DNA of 64,000 bases, from the NCBI GenBank assembly GCA_037367355.1, contig CM074702.1:1302001-1366000 (forward strand), given 5' to 3'. Source of the stretch: Neoscytalidium dimidiatum. Lineage: Eukaryota; Ascomycota; Dothideomycetes; Botryosphaeriales; Botryosphaeriaceae. A program made the translations under genes and the position numbers. Under the pieces are notes generated by a model. It made no database searches, had not been told where the DNA came from, and worked only from the letters and a program-made list of their open reading frames with translations. Of this stretch, positions 11,174 through 22,092 are shown one piece after another (positions within the stretch are counted from its first letter, which is position 1; the number at the start of each line of letters is the position of its first letter).

Positions 11174-12862
11174 TCAGTCATCGTCATCGTCGTCTTCCTT
11201 GGGATTCTTTCCTCCCTGGCCATTTTGCTTCTTTCTTCGATCCTTTCGTAAAGCCTCCACGACTTGATCATTCCTTTCATCATCTATTTCCTTCCACTCA
11301 ACGTCGTACTCATCGGCGATCATCTTGATCTCCTTGCGCAGAGCATTGGCTTCCTCGATAAGTGTTTGCCAAGTTTCCAGATCAAAGCCTTTCTCATTGT
11401 ACAGTTTGGATTGGCGGCGGGAGATGGTGATGTTCATTGCTGACCGGTACGAGGCCTCGCGATTATGGTAAAGAAACCATACGTAACCTCCAATCAGCGT
11501 ACTGAGACCAACAAGGTACTGAAGCATGTTAGTATTACACTCTCCAACTACACGGATTATTCACTTACGGTGACCGGTTCCATGACATCCCAACCGAGAT
11601 CGGTGTCGAAAGTGAGTTTGTAAACAGTTCCCCACCATGCAATGACTAAGCCAAGTCCACCTAGAGCTACGCGCTGTGCCCCCTTGTGTGCTATTCTATC
11701 ACATTCCTTCTTCACGTCTGCCATTGAAGCGATCTTCTTGCTCGTAGAACGCAGGCGCATGCGTAGGTAGTATGTGCGGTCATTGAAGCTCGGGACACCG
11801 ATCCGGATGTCGTACGGCGCACCCTCGATCTCAATGGCAAACTCCTGCCCTCTTGCGGCATCCCGGATGAAATCACCGATCTCCGTCGACTTGGACCAGC
11901 GTACGAAGCGTCGTTCGCCTTGTTTATCGGTGGGTGCCTCATGGCCTAGGCCGCTGTATGATTCAACTCCGCCTTCGCCTGCACCACCTCGGAGCCGGTC
12001 CGCCTATGTATATCCGATGTCAGCGCAAGCGATTTGGCAGAAACTCATAGCCACAGACCTCTTCCACCGATTTCCTGTTCAGTTTTCCAGTCTTGTGAGT
12101 GACTCCATCAATCCTTATCTCATCGGGTTTATCCAGGCCATCTTCATCTTTCCTTCCATGATCCAACTTGGGGTCCTGGACTGTGGTCATCTTGGCCGGG
12201 TCCATCTTGTCCTGCGTAGAGTCTTCGGCGCGAAAATAGATCTCTGGTATTTTCTCCTTGCCATCTTTATTTATCGTGGGTAGCTCGGATTGGATCAGGC
12301 GTTCTAGGTAGGATAGCGGTTGTTGTGGGTGGACGAGGAGAGCAAGAGGCTCGACGTCTTTACGGTCGCTGTTGTAGTCTTTCGTGGTGAGTGGTAGAAT
12401 AAGTTTCAGCATTCGGCTTGGGGTCGTGAGAAGTTTGCCTGTAGTCCATTGTCAGCGCCAATGTTCCTTGGAATAGTTGTCGGAATATTAACCCTTGGTC
12501 ATGGCCCCAGCTGAGCGTTGCCGGGCGACAGGCGGAAGGTCTGAACCTTCTCGATGCCATGGAGTGCGGATCTGCTTGCCCTTGTTTTCTGCGACTCTTC
12601 GATCGAAGTCTTTTTTCTCTTCTTCCGTTATGTTGTTGTTCAGGTCGCGTGCTGCTTGCGAGTTGGAGCTAACGCCTGGCCGTTCCTGGAGGAACTTGGT
12701 CGTAGTTGAAGAAATCGCTCTGCAAGCATCCGAACGGGCTGCAGTGGGTATACGGTACAACGGTGAAACATGCAGAAAGGGGCGGCGTAAATGCGACGAC
12801 AAGGCAGGGATCCTGGCAGCGGGAGCTGCACGCCCAAACGAATGGAGAAGCCGAGGTTGCAT
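11174..12862 (-). CDS. Mitochondrial calcium uniporter pore subunit (MCU)
   Basis: Pore-forming subunit of the inner-membrane Ca2+ uniporter. Exons 12493-12862, 12059-12438, 11569-12003 and 11174-11518 join in frame to 509 residues. The N-terminus is a basic mitochondrial presequence ([17 protein letters not shown]). TM1 ([19 protein letters not shown]) is followed by the selectivity-filter loop GWDVMEPVT, matching the WDIMEPVT filter of animal MCU (DxxE acid pair present), then TM2 ([19 protein letters not shown]). The tail has the family block [22 protein letters not shown] (coiled coil) and an acidic end of Asp residues. Intron 3 falls immediately after the filter. Intron 2 uses a weak donor, GTCTGT. 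No MICU-like gene is nearby. Confidence 0.93.
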
Positions 12863-14301
12863 GATTCCATGCGCGAAGGCTCTCAGATGCTCTTTGGTGC
12901 TGAAATAGGAGGTTAGTCTTTTTGCATGGTCCAGGAGCTCGAATATTAACTGTCAAGCGAGTTGTAAATGGGTAGGTGCGAAAGTTGATGTGCAATTGTC
13001 AGGTTTGCGATGCCGGGGGATAAAGGCGGCCATACGTCATAGTTCGCCTGCAGCCACGAGCTGCCAGGGTGATCGACGCCGCGTCTCGGCTGTCCCTGTT
13101 CAACACCACGACACCCTTGCCGACACTGACTTTTGCGCAGGCCTTGCGGGGCTGTCTCTTCATTTTCCCTCATCGATATATCGTGTACTGTCAGATGTCG
13201 GGGGCACTGACTTCTTCGCCGCTACTCGCTTTTAGGGAATAAATGCCATCCTCTAATATGGAAAAATGCTGGAAAGAAGAGGATCATGAGTTGTGATACT
13301 ATTTTCGGGTTTGCACGTTACCTCCAAAGATTATTTCTGGTAATATGCTCCATATGTGCTATCGTATTAGTGGGCCGTTTGTAGGCATTGAGTCTCCCCC
13401 CCGAAAAAAAAAAAAACCTTAACGCATTCAACGGGGTTCAATTTTTACACTTCCATTCGCAACCATCCTCTTCCTGTCTGTTCATAACGGTCTTCTTTTA
13501 TCTTCCCGAAATTTAGACGATCCCAGTCCGACACAATTCCCTTCACCTCTCTTCAGGTCTGGACACGGACGACTGGTTGTGTCCAGCTACATGGGGAGGA
13601 TCTCACATGTCGTTCCGATAAGTCGACTCCTTCAAATCTCCTGTGATTGAAGTTCAACAAGACTTATTACCATTATCGGACGTACTCACATCAGCCGTCA
13701 CTTGTGGCTTCGATCCAGTGCTAGCTAAAGATTCCAAGGCCGGTATAGTGATTGACGTACGAGGGCATGAAAACTTTTTTTTTGAACCCATTGAACGGAT
13801 TGCGCAATATCGTGATGTTCATGCGGAGTTCGGTACGTGCTCGATTTGGTCGAGGTACCGGATGTGATGCATCGGGAGCGTGGCGGGAGCCGAGGCCGAA
13901 GAAAGCCGGCGGAGGCGGGAGCAGGCGGGGAGACAGAAGAGGGGTCCACGGGCACACGGGCTGCGTCGGCGTCGACCGGGAGCGCGAAGACAGCAACGGT
14001 CAAGTCTGCTTTCAGCAATGACTCGACCCATGAACAAGCTCCACCATGCTGGACCTCCGTACCTCGTCATTCCCCTCCGTCCTCTGCTCGCTCTGTCCTT
14101 GTGTCCGAAGACCTTCGCCGCCCTTCCGCGCGCTGACAAAAAAGTACCGCCGGCTCTCATAAGCAACCACACCGAGGGTGGGCCGTGCCTGGATTACAAC
14201 ATCCTCTAGAACCGCCCCGCCGAAATATATCTGCCCGCCGTAATCCTGTACATATCCGGAGCCGCGCTGCAAATCCTCCCGGACGCACTGTTTGCCGCGC
14301 C
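12863..14301. other. Intergenic between divergent MCU and RIB3
   Basis: Promoter region of both genes. Contains an A-tract at 13404-13415. GC-rich frames near 13720-14270 on both strands are overlapping and low in complexity, with no domain. An AATATATC element about 75 bp upstream of RIB3 could be a core promoter element. Confidence 0.45.
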
Positions 14302-15155
14302 ATGACGACGACCGAAACCGCTGCCCCGGCTGTCAATGGCACTGCTGCGCATCCCGCTTTCGATTCTATCCCGGACGTGATAGAAGCCTTCGGTGCGCCC
14401 ACCTCTCCTCACCACCATACACCGACACATCCCCCTCTCCGCCGACGCTCTTCGGGCCCCTCTTCCGATGGCGCAATGACTGACACTTGCGCGCGCAATC
14501 TCGCACAACAGGCCGCGGCGAATTCGTCATCGTCCTCGACTCTCCCTCGCGCGAAAATGAAGGCGATCTCATCATCGCCGCCTCCGCCTTCACGCCGGCC
14601 AAGGCCGCCTTCATGATCCGGTACACGTCGGGCTACATCTGCGCGCCGCTGACAGCCGCGCGCGCCAAGCAGCTCGCGCTGCCGCAGATGGTCGTCGACA
14701 ACGCCGACCCGAATCGCACCGCCTACGCCGTCTCCGTCGACGCCTCGACCGCGCACGGCATCTCCACCGGCATCTCGGCCGCCGACCGCAGCGTGACCTG
14801 CCGCCTGCTCGCCGACGAGAACACAAAGGCCGACGACTTCAGGCGGCCCGGCCACATCCTGCCGCTGCAGTCGCGTGACGGCGGCGTCAGGCAGAGGCGC
14901 GGCCATACCGAGGCCGCCACGGAGCTGTGCCGGCTGGCGAAGCTGCCTGAGGTCGGCGTAATCTGTGAGCTCATCACGGACGGTGAGGAGAAGGAGGGTG
15001 TCCCCGAGCGCGTGGGCGGCGGCATGATGAGGAGAGACGAGTGCTTGGCCTTTGGCAAGCGGTGGGGCATCAAGGTCTGCACCATTGAGGACCTTGTGCG
15101 TTACGTGGAAGACACGGAAGGCAAGCTCGAAGGCGTGGTGGGCGTCGACTACTGA
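14302..15155 (+). CDS. RIB3: 3,4-dihydroxy-2-butanone-4-phosphate synthase
   Basis: Riboflavin biosynthesis: converts ribulose 5-phosphate to 3,4-dihydroxy-2-butanone 4-phosphate plus formate. Exons 14302-14392 and 14512-15155 join within a Gly codon, giving 244 residues. The spliced junction restores IEAFGRGEFVIVLD. Key blocks: SPSRENEGDLI (acidic metal-binding and catalytic residues), MIRYTSGYICAPL (catalytic Cys), DASTAHGISTGISAADR (substrate loop), RPGHILPL and GHTEAATELCRLA (metal-binding His). This is the monofunctional fungal form with no GTP cyclohydrolase II domain. The N-terminal extension of about 30 residues (TTTETAAPAVNGT) is probably disordered. The 119-bp intron is long for this window. 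Confidence 0.95.
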
Positions 15156-17238
15156 GACAAGCAGGTCGCGTGATGGCAGTTTCAAAGAGAACCCGGCCGA
15201 GGGCTTTCTCTTGACCTCAGTGTACAGCACTCGGTTCCCCTTGCACGCAAAACCCACACCTCTAAGATCTGGGCAGATGATGCCCAGTCTGCAAAGGAAG
15301 ATGTCATTCTCGTTTCTCCGTACCTATTCGTCATATTCTCGCTTTTGTTTTTCCATATATTCCGACTTGGCATCGGCCATCTTTTGCCTCAGCTATCCGG
15401 GTCGTTCGCCGTTGGCGTAGGAGTTGCCTCAAAGGAACAGAGAAGGATTCAAGAAAACCTGCTAAGAAAGAAGAAAATTATTTCCATGGATATTTTCCGC
15501 GAGAGTATCCTCGAAATGTAAGAGTACCTGACAAAAGAAAAAAAAAAGCTATAGATGTCAGCCTGCGAAGGGGGATAGGGAATTCAGTTCAGTTTCAATT
15601 AAGAAAAATATCAGCCTTGCTTATGGCTGCGCTCTTACCTTCATTCAATCGGACAAAATAGCCTCCTCCTGTCTAGACATCCTCAGCTCCGCTATCCCCC
15701 CACGTTTCCAGTCGTCTCATATTGTCAGCCGGACCCCAAAATGTCTCTCTAACTGCGACGGCCACATCTAAGCCACACTCAAACTACGAGCAGGTCATTC
15801 CAACGACCCCCGGCCAAGCCTAGAAACCGATAAGCCGTCATTTTTCCAACAAGGTTGCACAAAGCTTCCACCATTCGGTACCGCCTCCTCGTGCCGCTCG
15901 CGTTGCCGTCATCCTACACGTGTCTCACACGCCACCCGGCCAAGCCATGCCTGCCTGCCCGCCCGCCCGCCCGCCCTTGCACGACGTTTCTCAGAACGAA
16001 GAACAAGAATGGGCAGACCTCCGCGCGGCTCACTCGACTGCGGCGGCGGTGGCTGAGCATCGAAAAGCCTCCTTCTATTTGCACGCGAAGAGATGTGCAT
16101 AACACACACCCGTCCTTCCCATCGTTCCCCGTACCTGTCAGCAAAAAGTAAAGCAGTCGAAGGAGGGGACTGAAATAGAAATGTCCCCGCCCCCATCTCG
16201 CCGATCAACCGCATATTTCCCTCCTCTCCGGTCGATCAAACTCTTTCCTTTTGTTTTCTTCCCAATGCCTTGGCGATCTCGTCTCCATGCAAGCCACAAC
16301 CCACCGCTGCGATGCCTGTTCCCGAGAGAGTGTGTGATGCGCGTGAAGGATGTAGGCAGTGCGACCGCCCCATGTCGGCATTGCGTTATCTCCGACTCGC
16401 CGATTGTTTTTTTTTTTCCTTTTCTCTCAAATGCAATTTCTTCTCGTCGATGCGGGTTGGCCGGATGCCTGGTACCAGAAAGTATTTTCTGAGTGGCCAG
16501 GTTCAGGGTTTTTGGATGGGTTGGGATGCGCGGCAGGGGTGAGGCGGGTGGATGCAGTGAGATAGGGATGGCTGTAATGTATGTATGCATGCGGGCCTGG
16601 CCAGCTGATCGACATGCAGGTCATGTTCGCATGATTCAACTTTTTTTTTCTTCGCTTCCTTTCTTTTTCACATTTTCATGCGATGCACACAGGGGAACGG
16701 GACTGGGGTGAGATTTGATTGGCTTGCTGGCGTGGGACATTTGCGCATGCTCTGATCGGCCATCGGCCGAGAGGGACGGATTGGTGCTGCCAGACCAGGG
16801 AAATTCCATGGCATTTTCGGGGAGGCTCTCTTTCCCGTATCCTCCTGCCTAGTTGAATTTCGTGCAGGCGTTGGCGCAGTCGGGTGGCAAGATCACTTGA
16901 AGGGGTAAAAAGAGGCTGAGGGTGAGGCTTGGATACGGCTCGGGGCGGAATGCATCTTCGAGAAAGAACTGTTTTATGTCTCGTGGCGTGAATGAGTGGA
17001 GCAACACTTCCAAAAATTATTTCTGCCGGCACTTTTATCAGGTCGACTTCATCCTTCTGTAGGCATCCGAGGTGTAATAGCAGCAAATATTTATTAGAAA
17101 GAACTAATTATTTTTAGAGAGGGCATGGAAGAAGTTTAACCATGAAATGTATGCAAATCTTGTCAGAGCAACTCCGAGCCTCCAGTAATGATGCATGTAA
17201 TGAAACAAATTGTCTGACGTATGGGCACGACGCCACCT
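15156..17238. other. Intergenic between convergent RIB3 and laccase 1
   Basis: About 2.1 kb without a recognisable gene. Frames at 15855-16590 come from pyrimidine-rich or GCCC-repeat DNA. Homopolymer T-tracts occur near 16407-16420 and 16641-16650. Confidence 0.5.
15957..15976. repeat. GCCC tandem microsatellite
   Basis: Four to five consecutive GCCC units in intergenic DNA. It explains the Pro/Ala-rich frames seen across this stretch. Confidence 0.6.
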
Positions 17239-19293
17239 CTATAGACCGGAATCCTGTTTAGGGTAAATTGTAGTGTCCCAGTACGTGTCCCAGTTAGAGC
17301 AAGTCTTTTTCCATGCACTATCGGGAAGCTTGATCTGATCCTTGGCTTCGAGGAACTGGACTCCGAGACCCTCACTGATGTGCCAAGCCTGTGTGATGCA
17401 CTGCGTCAGCGCTGTGTTCTGCGGCACTTTGAATCCAACTAGGAGACTTACGATATGGCAGTGCATGAGCCAAGCTCCTGGGTTATCAGTCGGGAAAGCA
17501 AGTGCCAACCAGCCGCCACCTGGAAGCAGTGAGACGTCGCGCCGGGTGGGGTTGACGAAGTTCAGTGTCGATGGCGATGTGCTCTTATCGAAGGTGCCAG
17601 CTCCCTTTCCCAGGATGTAGAAATCATGCCCTTAGAGAAGGATGAGTGCCTTTCTGTGTAGTAATCTGTGTTTATCAGACTTACCGTGTAAATGAATTGG
17701 GTGAGGAATTGGAGGAGTCCCGGGAGTCTCTTGGATAATCCAGTAGGTCCACTACGCAGATGGTTAACTCTATGAGCTGAACCTGGAATAGCTCGGGCGG
17801 GGGTAAGGCTTACAATGTTCTCCGTTGGCAGCTCGATGAGGTTGTAGACACGAGGATAGCTGGTGTTCTTGTCCAAGACATACTGCAGCGTCGGCTTCTC
17901 CCAATCAATGTCGATAGCCGTCATGTTGATCCCCCAGAAGACAATGTTCTGCTGATTAGTCGACACATTGGCTGCAAGAACATCGACGCTAAGTGTCTGC
18001 ACCTGGTTCATGAAGGTCGAGCTCGGAACATTGTTGGCCACGAAGGGGGCGGGAAGCGGTTCCGTGCAGTCTCCGGGAATGGTAACGGCAGTCTCAGGAG
18101 GAGCACTCCCATCAGCCCCCTGGTAGCTGAAGATTCCACGACCCCTGTAGTTATTGGCGCTGGCGCACGCAGTCGCAACTTCCGCACGGAACCAGTAGTT
18201 CCCAGCTGTCTGGTTTGCCGTGAAGATCACGTCGTAACGCTGCCCGATCGCCATCAGGAGCCAGTTGGTGCTCCATGGCTTACTCGGGACGAAATCGGAA
18301 GTGATTACTGTGAAGGTATGGTTATCGAGCGAGACGCGGATGTTATTGTCGACGGAGGTGTTGATGAGGCGCAACCGGTACTTCTTCCCCGGCACGAGCC
18401 CCTTGACCTGGCTGTAGCTACCGGCGGTGCCATCCTTGCTCTTCATCGTCCCGTTGACCAAAATGGTGTCACCAGGCGGACCAGGCTTACCCTGCTGGAG
18501 AGAAGCATCGAAAGCGTCCTCCACCTGGTAGGCGGTGCTGTAGTACCAGTCGGTCACAGTGTATGTGCCGAGATCGTAGTCGTAGTTGGCAGAGGCAGGG
18601 CCATTGATGATGAGCTGACCGACAGCACCATCACCGTACTGGGCAGAGAAATGGCTGTGGAACCAAGTCGTGCCGAACTGGGTAGCCTGGAACAGGTAGG
18701 TCTTCGAGTCATTAGGTGCAAGGGGACATTCCGTAATTCCGTTGACGCCATCCTGGGTGTTGGAGTTCAACTGGCGAACACCGTGCCAGTGAACGCTTGT
18801 GCCGTTGCTGGACATCTTGTTGGTGATTGTGACGGAGATGTAGTCACCCCAGTTCGCGTACAGAGTCGGGCCTGGGATCTTGTTGTTGAACATCAAGCAT
18901 GGCCGACTCGGTCCCCCATCAGGGCTGCAGGTGGAATTGGTGATGGTAAGATCATACTTTCCATGCATATCAGCAGCACATTCCCGAGTTGGGAGCAGAC
19001 TAACTTACATAGACGGTTTTACCGGTGGTAGGCCACTTCGCGTCAAAGTCAGTTGCGATAGAATATCCGCTAGACCAGCAACTTCTGGTCAAGGGGCCGT
19101 TGGTGCATGCGGAGTCGGCGACTCTGGTGGAGGTAGAAGTTGCAGAAGTGGTCTTCGTCTGACGTTTGACCAAATGATTGCCAGCAGGCCCGTTTTCGCC
19201 CCAGAGAATCTTGTCGAATGGGATCTCCTGGTTGGCGTATGATTGGGCAACACATGCAGTGAGCCAGGCCACAGCAAGGCTCGTGAAGCGCAT
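17239..19293 (-). CDS. Secreted ascomycete laccase 1 (multicopper oxidase), 607 aa
   Basis: Oxidises phenolics while reducing O2 to water. Exons 19009-19293, 17814-18956, 17685-17751, 17452-17630 and 17239-17388 join in frame. A signal peptide (MRFTSLAVAWLTACVAQSYA) is followed by a propeptide ending in VKR, a Kex2-like site. Copper motifs are complete: HWHGVRQ, FHSHFS, HPIHLHGHDF, and HCHIAWHISEGLGVQF with the T1 Cys (the last created by splicing exons 4 and 5). The protein ends in DSGL, the C-terminal plug sequence of asco-laccases. Several NxS/T sites suggest glycosylation. An alternative reading through intron 4 would destroy the last copper motif, which supports the splice. Role (melanin, lignin or detoxification) is open. 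Laccase 2 lies 33 kb away. Confidence 0.95.
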
Positions 19294-19428
19294 GGTGAGG
19301 TGAGGTGAGAAGAGAAGGATTGAGCAAATTCTCGGACGAAAAGAGACTGATGCGAGAGGAGAAGCACTCAAAGGGGCATGGGGAGTGAAGCACTGCTCTT
19401 GATATAAAGAGAAGGCTGGCCCTCTGAG

Positions 19429-21243
19429 ATGGAGACATTGAGCAGACGATGGCTCGGCATATATACTGCACGACGATGCAGGCACAGGGCGAAGGGCAGA
19501 CCAGCAGCAGACATGGAATCACGGCCAAGGGTCTGCACAGCTGAGCACCCGAGCCGCGCTTGCTCAGCCCAGGAGGCTAGACATGGATGGAGGATGATGG
19601 CGGAACAGATCAGATCAGCGGAATTCGCCAGGCCAAGCGACAGGAAACACAGGCACGATGCGATGGACAGGATTACGCTGGCAGGGGCTAAAGCGGATCT
19701 CGGGAAGCACTGGGCAGGGCGGGGGCCTAGTTGGCGGGTGGGGATGCTAAGCATTCTGATGTGGCTGCTAAGCGAAGAATTGATTTCCGGAAGGAGTAAG
19801 TATCGGGTGGTAGGAGGGCCCGAGGGCAGTAGGGCAAAGGTGTGGCGTCGCAGTTGTCAGACGCATAGCGGGCCACAGACACAGGCATGGAGTCGAGATG
19901 GTGAGGTGCCTGCCGGGCGACTCTGGAGCGGGCCTTGGCTAGCGTGGAAGCCATCGGGCGAACGAACCGGATCCCCAAAATGTGGCTCTGATAGTTCTTC
20001 CCAGCGCCCATTCGTCTGCAGGCCAGGCGAAGGCACCTCCCGCGTGGGCCCGCGCCACGGCTGGACGTTCCGACCATCGGGTACGCGGCGGTCCAGACGA
20101 AATGTTGAGCAACAACAGCCAGCGTCCAGCATCCAGCATCCAGCATCCAGCATCCAGCATCCAGCATCCAGCATCCAGCAGCCGACAGCGAACCCGGTGC
20201 CACGGCAGCAAGCGTGCTCGCGGGCACATGCAGCCGCCAGGAGCCCTAGGCGAGAGCGCGCATGGGTGGAAATTGGCGAGCTTACGACACGAGCCTCACC
20301 ATCGGAAGCTGCATGTTGGCGAGACGGCGGCGAGGAGTCGGCGTTCGCAAGGGCCCGCATGGAGGAGGCGGGTTCGGCGGGAGAGCTACTGCAGACCGAC
20401 GGTCGACAGAGGGAACGGAGAGTGAGTGGAAAGAGGCGTCGGCGGCCCAGGCTTGTTTGCCTAGCGCGCGGAACGGCAGATCCCTCTCCTCCCTCCCAAA
20501 AAAAAAAAAACGTGGGCAGTGACAGAAACAGCCCATCCCGCCAACTGCACTGCTCGGTCGGCCACTCGGCGTCGGCTCACCTCCGTCATCAGTCTGTCCC
20601 GGCGGCCTGGCTGAGGAGGCCTGTCTTCTCGCCGCCCTTCTCGTCGCCCACCGGACCGCGACCACACGTTGCCATCTCACGTCGCGCCACTAGGGAGCCT
20701 CGCTTCAGCACCTTCAGCAGCAGCAGCAGCAGCCCGCATCAGCACCCTGGTCGCTGCTCCGCCCACTGTGCAGACAGCCAGACACATGTCAGCCCTAGCA
20801 CCTCTCCAATGATCGCCCGTTCAACGAAACGCAACCCCAGACGCTGGATTAAAGCTCAGTTACACCTGGCGCCGCCGTCTGCCCGTTTCGCTGTTTTCCC
20901 AAGAGCGAGGAGCCGCATGCCTGACAAGCCCCGAAAGCCTGCTAAACTTAGCACTGCGCTACCGCTACCTGAGCGCCGCCTCCCGCGCCCGCCAGGTAGA
21001 TTGTACCAGCCGGCAACCATGCAGGGCCATGAGCGAATAGTGCGTGGCACGCCGCTCCAAGCCTGGCTCCCCGCCCACAAAGTCCGAAAAATCAATGCCA
21101 GCTCGCCGTCGCTTGCTCGAGCCTGCCATTCGGAGCTTTCCCGTTCGCCAACTAGCCAAGTGCGGTCTTTTACCTCTCTGCAAGATACGCCTGCCCCTGT
21201 CGCTCGCTCGCCAAACGTGGTCCCGCTAGTCTGCTCTGAGTAA
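19429..21243 (+). other. 604-codon open frame of doubtful coding status
   Basis: An uninterrupted frame of 604 codons beginning within 140 bp of the laccase 1 start, on the opposite strand. Against coding: composition is dominated by Arg, Ser, Pro and Ala with scattered Trp and Cys, there is no recognisable domain, it crosses a heptamer tandem repeat and a 12-A homopolymer (QKKKN), and both other plus frames are also open for long stretches. For coding: at ordinary base composition a stop-free run this long is unexpected. I do not recognise the product. Confidence 0.2.
20119..20181. repeat. CCAGCAT heptamer tandem repeat (9 units, 7 perfect)
   Basis: Units begin at 20119 (variant CCAGCGT), run as seven perfect CCAGCAT copies from 20126 to 20174, and end with CCAGCAG at 20175-20181. 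Because the unit is 7 bp and contains no stop in any phase, all three plus frames and at least two minus frames stay open across it. That makes nearby ORF predictions unreliable. Confidence 0.95.
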
Positions 21244-21979
21244 ACACCTCTCTCGATTAGTCCACAACCCGCGTCTGACCTTCAGATCCACCCCTGTCCA
21301 TCCATGCCGTCAGCGAGTCGATCTATGTATTTCTCATGTCAGACCGGCGCTGTCGACATCACCAACCAGAGGTCCTCCGCCTGCCTTTGCGGCACGCGGA
21401 CCTTTGCCTCGGAGGTTTTCCCACGACTAGAACCGGAGCTTCCTGGATTCATGCTATCGACCATTTTCTCCATGTGCTCTTTGCGGCCGATTAGGCGCGT
21501 CACGACAAACGGGTGTCGGCCGGGCTAATGCTCGATCCTGCGGTAGGCTTTATCATGGCTTCAAACACCTACGCCACCGCCTGACTTCTCATCGGCTCGG
21601 TTGGTGGCTTCCTGGCAGGCCCGCAGCAGACTTCCGACCTACGAGATTTCTATATTCGGACATGTTCGTTGAGGCTCTTGCCGCAGCCCCATCGGTCACG
21701 GCATTCTCCACTCTCTCAGCCGTACCGATCGCATAGCATGCATACCCTTGGAACAAGCTAACCACTGGGCAAGGCAGCATGTGGGCTTTCCAAGAACCCG
21801 TATCAGCTCCACCCAGGTGTCCCGCCTGTAACATTGTCATCGATGCCAGCTTCAGCGCGGCGTTCCTAGCCTTGGCTTAGGTGCCTGAATGCACAGCCAT
21901 CGTTTCCATGACTATCGAGTTCGGGTTCTCAGACCGCTCGGCCGCTGCCGTACGTCGCGAACTGTCGGCTACTCTGAGA

Positions 21980-21985
21980 TATAAG
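21980..21985 (+). promoter_or_regulatory. TATA-like box upstream of Thr-rich secreted protein
   Basis: TATAAG lies 113 bp before the start at 22093, followed by a C-rich stretch, a usual arrangement for strongly expressed fungal genes. Confidence 0.4.
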
Positions 21986-22092
21986 ACACCCCCGGTCCCG
22001 ACCGACCAACGACTTGTTCCCAATCCATCACAATCCCCTCGTTCGATCCCCTGCCCACGGTGAACTCTTTTGATACCCCCTCTGCCTTAATC

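Larger units (their letters stand above)
19294..22092. other. Gap between divergent laccase 1 and Thr-rich protein genes
   Basis: 2.8 kb of GC-rich DNA holding the promoters of both neighbours, a heptamer tandem repeat and one unusually long plus-strand open frame (listed separately). A TATATA element at 19460-19465 lies about 170 bp upstream of the laccase start, and a TATAAG element at 21980 lies 113 bp upstream of the next gene. Confidence 0.5.

Noticed and set aside
14409..15257. 282-codon frame antisense to RIB3
   Set aside because: Shadow of RIB3 coding sequence; RIB3 motifs are all on the plus strand.
15855..16151. 98-codon plus frame in the RIB3-laccase gap
   Set aside because: Driven by the GCCC repeat; no start context or homology.
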